A stretch of 7,735 nucleotides of DNA, from contig JABWAM010000111.1 in the NCBI GenBank assembly GCA_013360985.1, positions 1 through 7,735 on the forward strand, given 5' to 3'. Origin of the DNA: Verrucomicrobiia bacterium (lineage in GTDB: Bacteria; Verrucomicrobiota; Verrucomicrobiia; JABWAM01). Made by a program: the position numbers and the translations under genes. Positions 1 through 5,325 of this stretch are shown here, piece after piece. Numbering within the stretch: the stretch's first letter is position 1; each line of letters begins with the position of its first letter. Below the pieces are notes generated by a model. The model saw only the letters and a program-made list of their open reading frames with translations, was not told the DNA's origin and searched no databases.

Positions 1-153
1 GGCCGCGCCGACGTGGCGGGGATTGCGGAGGAGCGCCCGGCTGAACGCGGCCAGCGCGGCGAGCGCGCGCCGCGACGCCAGTCTTGGGCGCGGCGCGTTC
101 TTTGCCGTTTCAGGGGTGGATCGAGCGGTCAAGGGGCGGGACTCCGGCCGCAT
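1..153 (-). CDS. Possible 5' part of an unrecognised gene, cut by the left edge
   Basis: The minus frame starting at the ATG at 153 stays open to base 1 and gives 51 codons. The N-terminal half is Arg/Pro/Thr-rich. The second half is Ala/Leu/Arg-rich, includes LASRRALAALAAFSRALL, and has the strongly GC-ending codons seen in the neighbouring genes. It would start 36 nt after the HAD phosphatase stop, in the same direction. No domain can be recognised from this length. There is no clear Shine-Dalgarno sequence, only GAG directly before the ATG, and an in-frame TTG lies three codons upstream. In GC-rich DNA such a short open frame may be chance, so this is tentative. Confidence 0.33.
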   Translation of the reverse strand, partial: MRPESRPLTARSTPETAKNAPRPRLASRRALAALAAFSRALLRNPRHVGAA

Positions 154-189
154 CTCGCGCAATCTCGCGATCGCGTCCGAGGCGTCCCG

Positions 190-1014
190 TCATTTTGATC
201 CGAACTCGAGCCGAAAGGCGAGAGCGAGTTCCTCGAGGCCTTCGACGATCCGGTCGGGGCGCGCCGCGGCGCCGCGAAGCATGCTTCGCGTGCTGTGGCC
301 CGTAAGGACGAGGATTGCCCGCGCGCCGGCGCGTTTTGCGCCGAGGATATCGGTGTCGAGACGGTCGCCGATCATCGTGAGGCGATGAACCGGCAGGCCA
401 AGGCGTTTCGCCGCTTGCCGAAAGATCGCCGGCGAAGGCTTCCCGATAATGATCGCCTTTTGGCCAGTGGCGGATTCGATTGCGGCAAGGAGCGCCCCGC
501 ATTCGGGCGCCTGCCCGTCTTCGACGGGATAGGAGGGATCGGGATTCGTGCCGATCAGCCGCGCTCCGCGGGCGATCCATCCGCAGGCCGCGCGCAGTTT
601 CGCATAGGTCATCGCGCGATCGAGGCTCACGACGACATGCTGCACCCTCGTCCGCGCGCAACGGATCTCCTGGCGGCGGAGCGCGGAGCGAAGCCCCGCT
701 TCGCCGAGGGCGAAGACCGCGCGCACGCCGCGGGCCGCCAGCCATTCGGCAGTGGCCTCCGCCGAGGTGTAGATCCGCGCGGGCGGCACGCGAATTCCCA
801 TGCGCGCGAGCTTTCGGGAAAGTTCCAACGGCGTCAGGCAGCCGTGGTTGGTCAGCAGCAGATAAGGAATCCCCCGCCGTTGCACCTCTCCCAGGAAACG
901 GATCGCGCCGGGGATGGGGCGTTTCCCGCGGTAGAGGACGCCGTCCATGTCGAAGAGCCAGCCCCGCGAGAGGAAATCGCGAATCGGAGGGCGCGCGCGA
1001 CGGGGAGAGGACAT
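190..1014 (-). CDS. HAD-superfamily phosphatase, NagD-like (subfamily IIA)
   Basis: This 274-aa protein has all HAD catalytic motifs in order. Motif I is FDMDGVLYRG, with nucleophile D22 and acid/base D24. Motif II is LLLTNHG with T55. Motif III is IIGKPSP with K192. Motif IV is MIGDRLDTDILGAKRAGA with D217 and D222. The long cap between motifs II and III, the GKPSP signature and the GDRLDTDI form of motif IV fit the NagD/4-nitrophenylphosphatase/phosphoglycolate phosphatase group, which hydrolyses small phosphomonoesters in the cytoplasm with Mg2+. The substrate cannot be read from the sequence. The gene starts 37 nt after the hisC stop, with a GC-rich hairpin between them, so co-transcription is likely. 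No Shine-Dalgarno precedes the ATG (upstream is pyrimidine-rich, GATCCTCCTCATCC). Histidinol-phosphate phosphatase activity is an inference from its neighbour. Confidence 0.9.
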   Translation of the reverse strand: MSSPRRARPPIRDFLSRGWLFDMDGVLYRGKRPIPGAIRFLGEVQRRGIPYLLLTNHGCLTPLELSRKLARMGIRVPPARIYTSAEATAEWLAARGVRAVFALGEAGLRSALRRQEIRCARTRVQHVVVSLDRAMTYAKLRAACGWIARGARLIGTNPDPSYPVEDGQAPECGALLAAIESATGQKAIIIGKPSPAIFRQAAKRLGLPVHRLTMIGDRLDTDILGAKRAGARAILVLTGHSTRSMLRGAAARPDRIVEGLEELALAFRLEFGSK

Positions 1015-1031
1015 CAGCGGATGAGGAGGAT

Positions 1032-1047
1032 CGGACGGGGCCGTCCG
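1032..1047 (-). other. Intercistronic GC-rich hairpin between hisC and the HAD gene
   Basis: CGGACGG and CCGTCCG form a perfect 7-bp inverted repeat around two G bases (or 6 bp with a four-base loop), in the 37-nt gap between the hisC stop and the HAD start. No T-run follows on either strand, so it is not a convincing intrinsic terminator. It might stabilise the mRNA or attenuate readthrough. Confidence 0.45.
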
Positions 1048-1051
1048 TCGG

Positions 1052-2143
1052 TTACGCGGCGTCGGCCAGCGCGGCGTCGAGGGATTTGAGGAAGGCCCGG
1101 TTCTCCGCGCGCGCGCCGACTGTGACGCGAATCCATTCGGGCAGGCGATAGCCGTCCATCGGCCGGACGATCACTCCGCGGCGGAGGAGCGCCTCGAAAA
1201 TCTTCCGGCCGTCGCCGACGCGGACCAGGATGAAGTTGGCGTGCGACGGCACGAACTCCAGCTTCCGCGCGCGGAACGCGGCGTGCAGAAGCGCCCGCCC
1301 CTCGGCAACCGCACGGATCGTCGCGCGGAGATGCGCGGCGTCTCCGAGCGCGGCGCGCGCGGCGTTCTGCGCGACGAGGTTCGCGTTGAACGGTTGGCGC
1401 ACCTTTTGCAGCGCCGCGGCGACCGCCGGCGAAGCGAGGCCGTAGCCGATGCGCAGTCCGGCAAGCCCGTGCGCCTTGGAAAAGGTGCGCATCACGACGA
1501 GATTCGGTTTCTCCGCGAGGAGGCGGGGCGTATCGAGCGGGCGATCGAGGAACTCCTGATACGCCTCATCCACGACGGCGAGGGCGTGCGCGGGCATCGC
1601 GCGGAGGAAACGCGCGAGCGCCGCGGGCGGCACGGCCGTGCCCGTCGGATTGTTCGGGTTGGCCACGAAAACGAGGCGGGTCCTCGGCGTGATCGCCGCG
1701 CGCATGGCCTCGAGGTTGTGGCCGTACGCGCGCGCAGGCGCCTCATTGACGCGAGCGCGGAAGAGATGGGCGACGATCGCGTAGATCGCGAAGGCGTAGC
1801 GCGAAACCACGATGTCGTCACCGGGCGAAAGGAAGGCGTGGCCGAGGAATTCAATAATTTCGTTGGAGCCGTTGGCGAGGACCACCTGCTCCATGGGAAG
1901 CCGATGTTTCGCCGCGATCGTCCGGCGCAAGAGGAAGCCGTTGCCGTCGGGATAGAGGTGTGCGCGCGCCGCAGCCTTTCGCATCGCCGCCACCGCTTTC
2001 GGCGAAGGACCGAGCGGATTTTCGTTCGACGCGAGCTTGACGATCCGCGCGGGATCGAGGCCGAGTTCGCGGGCGACCTCTTCGATGGGGCGCCCCGGTT
2101 CGTAGACGGGGAGGCGCGCGAGATGCGGGCAGGGCGAAATCAT
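1052..2143 (-). CDS. hisC: Histidinol-phosphate aminotransferase (class I/II PLP aminotransferase)
   Basis: HisC converts imidazole-acetol phosphate plus glutamate to L-histidinol phosphate. The 363-aa length is normal for the family. Class I/II fold features appear in order: substrate-side SNENPLGPSP (39-48), YPDGNG (64-69), LANGSNEII (89-97), FVANPNNPTG (159-168, PLP-contacting N165), VVDEAYQEF (190-198, D192 to the pyridine nitrogen), TFSKAHGLAGLRIGYG with Schiff-base K223 and R231, and the C-terminal EWIRVTVG arginine that binds the substrate acid or phosphate. The early SNENPLG and the C-terminal RVTVG favour HisC over aspartate aminotransferases, but an aromatic or broad-specificity HisC paralogue cannot be excluded. 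The start overlaps the stop of a small upstream ORF as ATGA, suggesting translational coupling. No Shine-Dalgarno is visible before the ATG. The HAD phosphatase follows 37 nt downstream. Confidence 0.93.
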   Translation of the reverse strand: MISPCPHLARLPVYEPGRPIEEVARELGLDPARIVKLASNENPLGPSPKAVAAMRKAAARAHLYPDGNGFLLRRTIAAKHRLPMEQVVLANGSNEIIEFLGHAFLSPGDDIVVSRYAFAIYAIVAHLFRARVNEAPARAYGHNLEAMRAAITPRTRLVFVANPNNPTGTAVPPAALARFLRAMPAHALAVVDEAYQEFLDRPLDTPRLLAEKPNLVVMRTFSKAHGLAGLRIGYGLASPAVAAALQKVRQPFNANLVAQNAARAALGDAAHLRATIRAVAEGRALLHAAFRARKLEFVPSHANFILVRVGDGRKIFEALLRRGVIVRPMDGYRLPEWIRVTVGARAENRAFLKSLDAALADAA

Positions 2144-2253
2144 GGGGATTGAAACATGCGGAGGGCCGACTCGCGAGGCGCGAGCGGCCTCGTCGCGATC
2201 TCGCCGCGAAGGAGCGCCAGCTTGCGGAACGCGATCATTCGTCGCGGCGGCAT
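2140..2253 (-). CDS. Small hypothetical protein, overlapping the hisC start
   Basis: A 37-codon minus ORF starts at the ATG at 2253 (MPPRRMIAFRKLALL...) and ends with TGA at 2142-2140. It shares four bases with the hisC ATG (ATGA), the usual geometry of translational coupling. An AAGGA at 2264-2268, ten bases upstream of the ATG, is one of the better Shine-Dalgarno-like sequences in this window. An in-frame GTG six codons upstream (2271) would give 43 aa. The product is basic, with a possible amphipathic helix (FRKLALLRGEIA) and no cysteines. I recognise no family. It fills most of the 134-nt gap between the DUF1844 gene and hisC. It could be a real microprotein, a leader ORF controlling hisC, or a chance open frame in GC-rich DNA. 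Confidence 0.42.
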   Translation of the reverse strand: MPPRRMIAFRKLALLRGEIATRPLAPRESALRMFQSP

Positions 2254-2277
2254 CGGCGCATCGTCCTTCACGGAATC

Positions 2278-2811
2278 TCAGCCGTACTTTTTGGTGAACT
2301 TGACCTTGGATTCCCTCGGTTCGATCGCCGAAGGCTGGATGCCTTGCGGGCGCGCGCCTCCGGGCGCGGGGCTGCCGGGGCGTCCCGCCTCGGCGGGCGG
2401 AGGCGGCGACGGCGCGCCTTCCGCCGCGTCGAAATCTTCTCCGAGGTCTTCCCCGATTCCGCCGTCGTCCGCGGCCTCGGCGGCCTCGCTCGCCTTGCGG
2501 GCCTTCTCGAACTCGCCCGATTTGCTGGCGACCTCAGCAAACGCGCTTTGGAGCTGGTAGAGCGTTCCCGAGAGCATGCGCTGCTCCTCCTTCGTAAGAT
2601 TGCCTTTCGTGCGCTTCTGGAGGACCGCCAGCATCTCGATAAACAGTTCGGCGGCGCGAAGATCGGGCGGCATCTGGCGACCCTGGCGGTCGGCCATCCC
2701 GCCCAGCAGCATCGCCGCATTTTGGGCGAGGAGATCAATCAATCGCGCGAAGTGGCTCGACTCGCGTCGTTGCGCGTCGGCTTCGGGCTTGGGATGGGGG
2801 GCGTTGCTCAT
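2278..2811 (-). CDS. DUF1844 domain protein
   Basis: This 177-aa protein has an N-terminal DUF1844 domain, roughly residues 18-95. It is recognised by a hydrophobic helix (FARLIDLLAQNAAMLLGGM, 21-39), then DLRAAELFIEMLAVLQKRT (50-68) and the signature TKGNLTKEEQRMLSGTLYQL (68-87). The domain is helical and of unknown function, found mainly in Planctomycetes/Verrucomicrobia, Deltaproteobacteria and Acidobacteria. The remainder is a low-complexity tail: an acidic stretch (about 117-135), a Pro/Ala/Gly-rich linker (about 136-165), and a basic end, KVKFTKKYG. No signal peptide is evident. It heads the left-hand gene group (small ORF, hisC, HAD). An AGGA only three bases before the ATG is too close to be a good Shine-Dalgarno, and a weak promoter just upstream would give a nearly leaderless message. 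No function can be assigned. Confidence 0.87.
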   Translation of the reverse strand: MSNAPHPKPEADAQRRESSHFARLIDLLAQNAAMLLGGMADRQGRQMPPDLRAAELFIEMLAVLQKRTKGNLTKEEQRMLSGTLYQLQSAFAEVASKSGEFEKARKASEAAEAADDGGIGEDLGEDFDAAEGAPSPPPPAEAGRPGSPAPGGARPQGIQPSAIEPRESKVKFTKKYG

Positions 2812-2821
2812 GGGTCCTGCG

Positions 2822-2849
2822 AGACTACCCTGGATCGATCACACTCCAA
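2822..2849 (-). promoter_or_regulatory. Weak candidate promoter for the DUF1844-hisC-HAD group
   Basis: On the minus strand, TTGGAG (2849-2844) and TAGTCT (2827-2822) are separated by 16 bases and each match four of six sigma-70 consensus positions. Transcription would begin only a few bases before the ATG at 2811. It is the best-placed match in the gap but is close to what chance would give. Confidence 0.2.
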
Positions 2850-2860
2850 AGGGAAATCTC

Positions 2861-2924
2861 CACCGAAAGGCAGGGAGACCAGGCGCATGTTTCCCCACCG
2901 GAAAGGAGGGAAACATGCGGGCTA
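2861..2924 (+). repeat. Dispersed intergenic repeat, hairpin block, copy 1
   Basis: This block shares a 15-nt identical segment (2863-2877, CCGAAAGGCAGGGAG) and a following 44-nt segment (2881-2924) with the minus strand at 4253-4152. The 44-nt parts match at 34 positions without gaps, including AGGCGC, TTTCCCC and TGCGGGCTA. Only three bases (2878-2880) separate the two parts here, against 43 in the other copy. The shared sequence lies outside genes in both places, contains hairpins, and has no coding character. It looks like a REP- or MITE-like dispersed element. Confidence 0.7.
2884..2919. other. 12-bp stem-loop inside the repeat
   Basis: CGCATGTTTCCC (2884-2895) and GGGAAACATGCG (2908-2919) are perfectly complementary, with a 12-nt loop. 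It is the longest perfect stem noticed in the window. It lies downstream of the amidohydrolase and upstream of the DUF1844 gene, and might insulate the two units, but no T-run follows on the minus strand. A nested TTTCC/GGAAA pairing is shared with the second repeat copy. Confidence 0.75.
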
Positions 2925-3135
2925 GCTCCCCCCCAAATCCACGGATCAGCTCGATTTTCAGAGAGCACCCCTCATCCTCATCCATGGCGGATCGGAGGGG
3001 TGGGTCGTGTCGAGATTTCAGACTCCCCACAAGAAGGATGCGACGGCTCGGCCGGCGGCCTCGCCTTCCCTTTCCACCGTCCGTGCTTGGGAAAGATCCG
3101 CTCTGACGCGAAGCGAGGTAGGGCGTCGCCTGTTC
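2925..3135 (+). other. Non-coding interior of the 2812-3163 gap
   Basis: I find no credible gene here: open frames are short and their translations are Arg/Pro/Ser-rich without motifs. It holds an 8-bp stem (CACCCCTC at 2966-2973 with GAGGGGTG at 2995-3002). CCCAAATCC at 2932-2940 is the reverse complement of GGATTTGGG at 3172-3180, so this stretch is bounded by a short inverted repeat. It may be an expansion within the dispersed element. Confidence 0.45.
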
Positions 3136-3180
3136 CTCGACCGAGGATGGACTCCTCCACGCCTTACGCGGGGATTTGGG
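3136..3180 (+). repeat. Dispersed repeat, terminal block, copy 1
   Basis: This 45-nt block aligns without gaps to the minus strand at 7683-7639: 14 of 15 matches in CTCGACCGAGGATGG, 4 of 10 in the middle, and 20 of 20 in GCCTTACGCGGGGATTTGGG. All seven mismatches are transitions. The identical 20-mer overlaps the end of the amidohydrolase gene on the other strand, so it encodes that protein's last four residues and supplies its TAA. Confidence 0.78.
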
Positions 3181-4081
3181 TCCCCATCGGTCCGTTGACG
3201 AGCCGTTCGGCGTTCCGGAAACAGATTTTTTCCGCGGCGTCGGTCGGCAGATCCACCGTTTCCAAAAACCTCCAGAGGTCCTGTCCGTAGTAATCGCGCG
3301 CGAAGAGCAGGCGGTCTGCGTACCGCGCGAGGAACGCCGCGGCGTGCGCGGGATCGCGCTCCAACGCGGTGCGCGCCGATCCCGCGGAAAGATCGGCATA
3401 AAGATGAGGATGCCGGTCGAAGAGGTCGTAGATCCGCCCCGGCCCGGTCACGGGCCCTTTCGGATAGGCTTCGGAACGCTCCTCGGCGTCGGCGCTGATC
3501 TCGCGCCAAAACCCCGGTGCGTGGCCGATGAAAATCGTTTCGGGACACGCCGCCAGCGCGCGGTCGAGATTGGCGACCGTTCCGCCGTACCAATTCGGGT
3601 CATATCCCATCTTGCCTTCCTGTTTGCGCCACGGGACGTCGAGATGGAGCACGACGGGCATTTTGAGTTCGCCCGCCTTTCGAAACAGCTCGATGCCGCG
3701 CGGATCGTCGAAGGGAATGCGGAACTTCCATTCCCCGCAGACCTTGACTCCGTGAATCTTTGCCGCCGATTCCAACAAAGACGGTGCGTCACCCAGGGCG
3801 GGATGCGGACAGTAGCCGGCCACGAAGCGTTTCGGATGGCGTTCGCGCGCGTCGAGGATCGCCGAAAGAGGAATGCCGGCGTGCGTGCCGTCGGCCCGCA
3901 TGTGGCGCGGATCGAGCACGCGATGATAGTTCGGATGATCCTCGAATGTCGGGATCTCCCACGTCAGGAGCCAGGCGTACTCGATCCCGTGATCGTCCAT
4001 GTCGGCGATCAGCCCTCGATCGTCGCGGAAATGCCACCAGACATGCTGATGCGTATCAATGAGACGAGAAGGTCTTTTCAT
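3164..4081 (-). CDS. Amidohydrolase_2 family metal-dependent hydrolase
   Basis: This 305-aa TIM-barrel hydrolase of the amidohydrolase_2 family (COG2159-like) is a normal length. It opens with the metal-binding LIDTHQHVWW (H11, H13). Next come VVLHLDVPW (H146), FIGHAPGFW (H187), and near the end LLFARDYYG with D263, in the position of the usual catalytic Asp. The C-terminal AAEKICFRNAERLV helix is typical of the family. Members hydrolyse lactones or amides, or decarboxylate small acids. The substrate here is unknown, and a sugar-lactonase-like role is possible. There is no signal peptide, so it is cytoplasmic. The start is preceded by GGA eight bases upstream, a weak Shine-Dalgarno. The gene stands alone between two repeat-filled gaps. 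The last residues (QIPA) and the stop are encoded by the dispersed repeat, implying the original 3' end was replaced or extended. Confidence 0.92.
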   Translation of the reverse strand: MKRPSRLIDTHQHVWWHFRDDRGLIADMDDHGIEYAWLLTWEIPTFEDHPNYHRVLDPRHMRADGTHAGIPLSAILDARERHPKRFVAGYCPHPALGDAPSLLESAAKIHGVKVCGEWKFRIPFDDPRGIELFRKAGELKMPVVLHLDVPWRKQEGKMGYDPNWYGGTVANLDRALAACPETIFIGHAPGFWREISADAEERSEAYPKGPVTGPGRIYDLFDRHPHLYADLSAGSARTALERDPAHAAAFLARYADRLLFARDYYGQDLWRFLETVDLPTDAAEKICFRNAERLVNGPMGTQIPA

Positions 4082-4125
4082 CTTTGAAATCCGGATGATT
4101 TAACGATCCACGAACGCAGGCAAGG

Positions 4126-4151
4126 CCCAAATCTCTGTGGAAGCAAAGATT
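4126..4151 (-). repeat. Short inverted repeat closing the compact repeat copy
   Basis: On the minus strand AAATCT (4152-4147) and AGATTT (4134-4129) are complementary and followed by GGG. The AGATTTGGG end resembles the GGATTTGGG at the ends of the blocks at 3180 and 7639. The same pair in the other gap is about 230 nt apart. Confidence 0.4.
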
Positions 4152-4253
4152 TAGCCCGCAGGCTTCATCCTTTTCCCGCGGGGAAACCCGCGCCTCGTCC
4201 TCCCGCCCTCTGGGATGAGGCGGGAGGCGAGGCCGAGGCTCCCTGCCTTTCGG
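4152..4253 (-). repeat. Dispersed intergenic repeat, hairpin block, copy 2
   Basis: On the minus strand this region repeats the 2861-2924 block: the 15-nt identical segment lies at 4253-4239 and the 44-nt segment at 4195-4152. Between them are 43 nt (4238-4196) that form most of a large hairpin, where copy 1 has three. A small inner palindrome, TTTCCC-GCG-GGGAAA (4172-4186), corresponds to the TTTCC/GGAAA pairing of copy 1. The block lies in the 320-nt gap upstream of the amidohydrolase, so it could form part of that gene's leader. Confidence 0.7.
4192..4233. other. 15-bp stem-loop, optional module of the repeat
   Basis: CCTCCCGCC (4199-4207) pairs with GGCGGGAGG (4219-4227) around an 11-nt loop. 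After one bulged T (4198) the stem continues with GCCTCG (4192-4197) and CGAGGC (4228-4233). It nearly coincides with the segment absent from repeat copy 1. No T-run follows on the minus strand. Confidence 0.7.
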
Positions 4254-4383
4254 GGAACAGGAAGGTCTTCGAAAGGCGGGTCCGATGGATTTTGAATCTT
4301 GGATGGCTCGTTGATCAAGAGGGCGAAACAGGATTCGCCGGCGCCGCAGCCTTTTTTTTACACCGAATTTTACTTCCGCCTCT
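4254..4383. other. Rest of the 4082-4401 gap, no gene seen
   Basis: This AT-richer stretch has no convincing ORF. It contains GCCTTTCG (4245-4252) facing CGAAAGGC (4270-4277), a T8 run at 4352-4359, and several short AT words. A weak minus-strand promoter candidate lies within it. Confidence 0.4.
4289..4318 (-). promoter_or_regulatory. Weak candidate promoter for the amidohydrolase
   Basis: On the minus strand TTGATC (4318-4313) and CAAAAT (4294-4289) are 18 bases apart, each with four of six consensus matches. Use of this site would give a leader of about 200 nt containing the repeat hairpins. This is a consensus-only guess. Confidence 0.15.
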
Positions 4384-4416
4384 CGCCTCGGCCGCGCCGA
4401 CTCAACGGCCGAGGCG
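4384..4416 (-). terminator. Stem-loop over the PIG-L stop codon, terminator-like
   Basis: CGCCTCGGCCG (4384-4394) and CGGCCGAGGCG (4406-4416) form a perfect 11-bp GC-rich stem with an 11-nt loop. The loop contains the TGA stop of the PIG-L gene (4404-4402). It sits where the methyltransferase/ROK/PIG-L transcript should end. No T-run follows on the minus strand, so a non-canonical or processing/stability role is as likely as classical termination. Confidence 0.45.
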
Positions 4417-5256
4417 CTTGGAGAGGCGGGCGACGACGTCCGCTTCGAGACGGCGGATCAAGTCGCGGGTGTACTCGACGAGGTCGAGGGAATCGTCGCG
4501 GAGGAGCGGGGTGAGATCCATGCCGAACTCGAGCATGGTCGCCTTGTCGGCGGCATGCGAGGCGAGGAGGGTCGCGTTGGCCTGCTTGCGGCCGGCGCAA
4601 CCGAGATCGTAGCGTTTGCCTCCGCCGATCTGGGAGTCCCAGACGCCCGCGAGCGACGCGAAGAGATGCGCGCGCGCGCTGATGTCGAAGATCACCTTTT
4701 CGTCATCCGGCATCCAGTCGAGCGACCGCCAGGCCTCCATTCCATAAAGCGCCTTGGGCCGCTGTTTCGCGGGCAGTTCCCGGATCGCCTGAAGGACGGG
4801 CACCACGACGGCGACATGGGTGTCGTGCTTGTCGGCGGGGTTGTGGGTGTGAACAATCTCCGGACGAGCGGCGAGGAGAATCGTCTTGAGGTCCTCGATG
4901 AGCGCGCGGTTCGTCGGATCTTTCGCTTCCTTGCTGGAGTAATCGAGTTGAATCATCGCGGCGTACTCGCCAAGGGCGGCGGCATGACGCTGTTCCCTGC
5001 GGCGCACTTCGCGCATCTGCTCGTCGCTGAAGTGGGCGTAAGGCCCCGTACGCGAGCTGCCGCGCCCGTCGGTGACCGTCACGCCCGTGAACCATTTCTC
5101 GGGCTCGCGAAAACAGGCGAGGATGGGGTGATACATCATCAGCTCGAGATCGTCCTGATGCGCGCCGATTCCCATATGCGTCGTGCGGGCGAGAGCTTTT
5201 TCGACGGGCAGGCCGTCGGGGATGAAGAGATCGGCATACGGTTGATGGAGTTTCAT
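4402..5256 (-). CDS. PIG-L (LmbE-like) family deacetylase
   Basis: PIG-L/LmbE proteins are zinc-dependent hydrolases that remove N-acetyl groups from GlcNAc-type sugars. This 284-aa protein shows MGIGAHQDDLELMM (28-41), the family AHPDD motif with Q for P, giving H33 and D36 as zinc ligands and D35 as probable catalytic base. It also has VTVTDGRGSSRTGPY (59-73) and VHTHNPADKHDTHVAV (135-150), where H147 is the probable third zinc ligand. I chose the ATG at 5256 (MKLHQPYADLFIPDG) because family-like sequence begins there. An ATG 11 codons upstream (5289) adds only a proline-rich stretch. Neither has a Shine-Dalgarno; the upstream is pyrimidine-rich. There is no signal peptide. The gene follows the ROK-like gene by 69 nt and ends in a stem-loop. 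Pairing with a sugar-kinase-like protein suggests amino-sugar metabolism, but the acceptor is unknown. Confidence 0.9.
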   Translation of the reverse strand: MKLHQPYADLFIPDGLPVEKALARTTHMGIGAHQDDLELMMYHPILACFREPEKWFTGVTVTDGRGSSRTGPYAHFSDEQMREVRRREQRHAAALGEYAAMIQLDYSSKEAKDPTNRALIEDLKTILLAARPEIVHTHNPADKHDTHVAVVVPVLQAIRELPAKQRPKALYGMEAWRSLDWMPDDEKVIFDISARAHLFASLAGVWDSQIGGGKRYDLGCAGRKQANATLLASHAADKATMLEFGMDLTPLLRDDSLDLVEYTRDLIRRLEADVVARLSKRLGR

Positions 5257-5325
5257 GGAAAAGAGAGGTGGAGGGTGGAGTCGCGCCATGCGCGCCGTGG
5301 GAAAGAGAAGCGGCAGGCCGGGCGT

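Noticed and set aside
110..193. An ATG overlapping the HAD stop (AAATGA) that would start a coupled ORF
   Set aside because: It ends after 27 codons and shows no recognisable sequence; the overlap is probably chance. The frame from 153 looks more coding-like.
2812..3180. CRISPR array or defence/retron-type RNA in the repeat-filled gap
   Set aside because: There are no regularly spaced identical direct repeats, and no Cas, reverse transcriptase or effector gene in the window.
3123..3198. Reading the terminal repeat block as a conserved microprotein (FLDRGW...LTRGFG)
   Set aside because: Two copies share this reading, but the differences do not prefer third codon positions in any frame, and the frames close at different places. 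A nucleotide repeat explains the similarity.
4330..4360. T8 run after GC-rich sequence as a plus-strand intrinsic terminator
   Set aside because: The upstream GC-rich words are tight palindromes without a workable loop, and no plus-strand gene precedes it.
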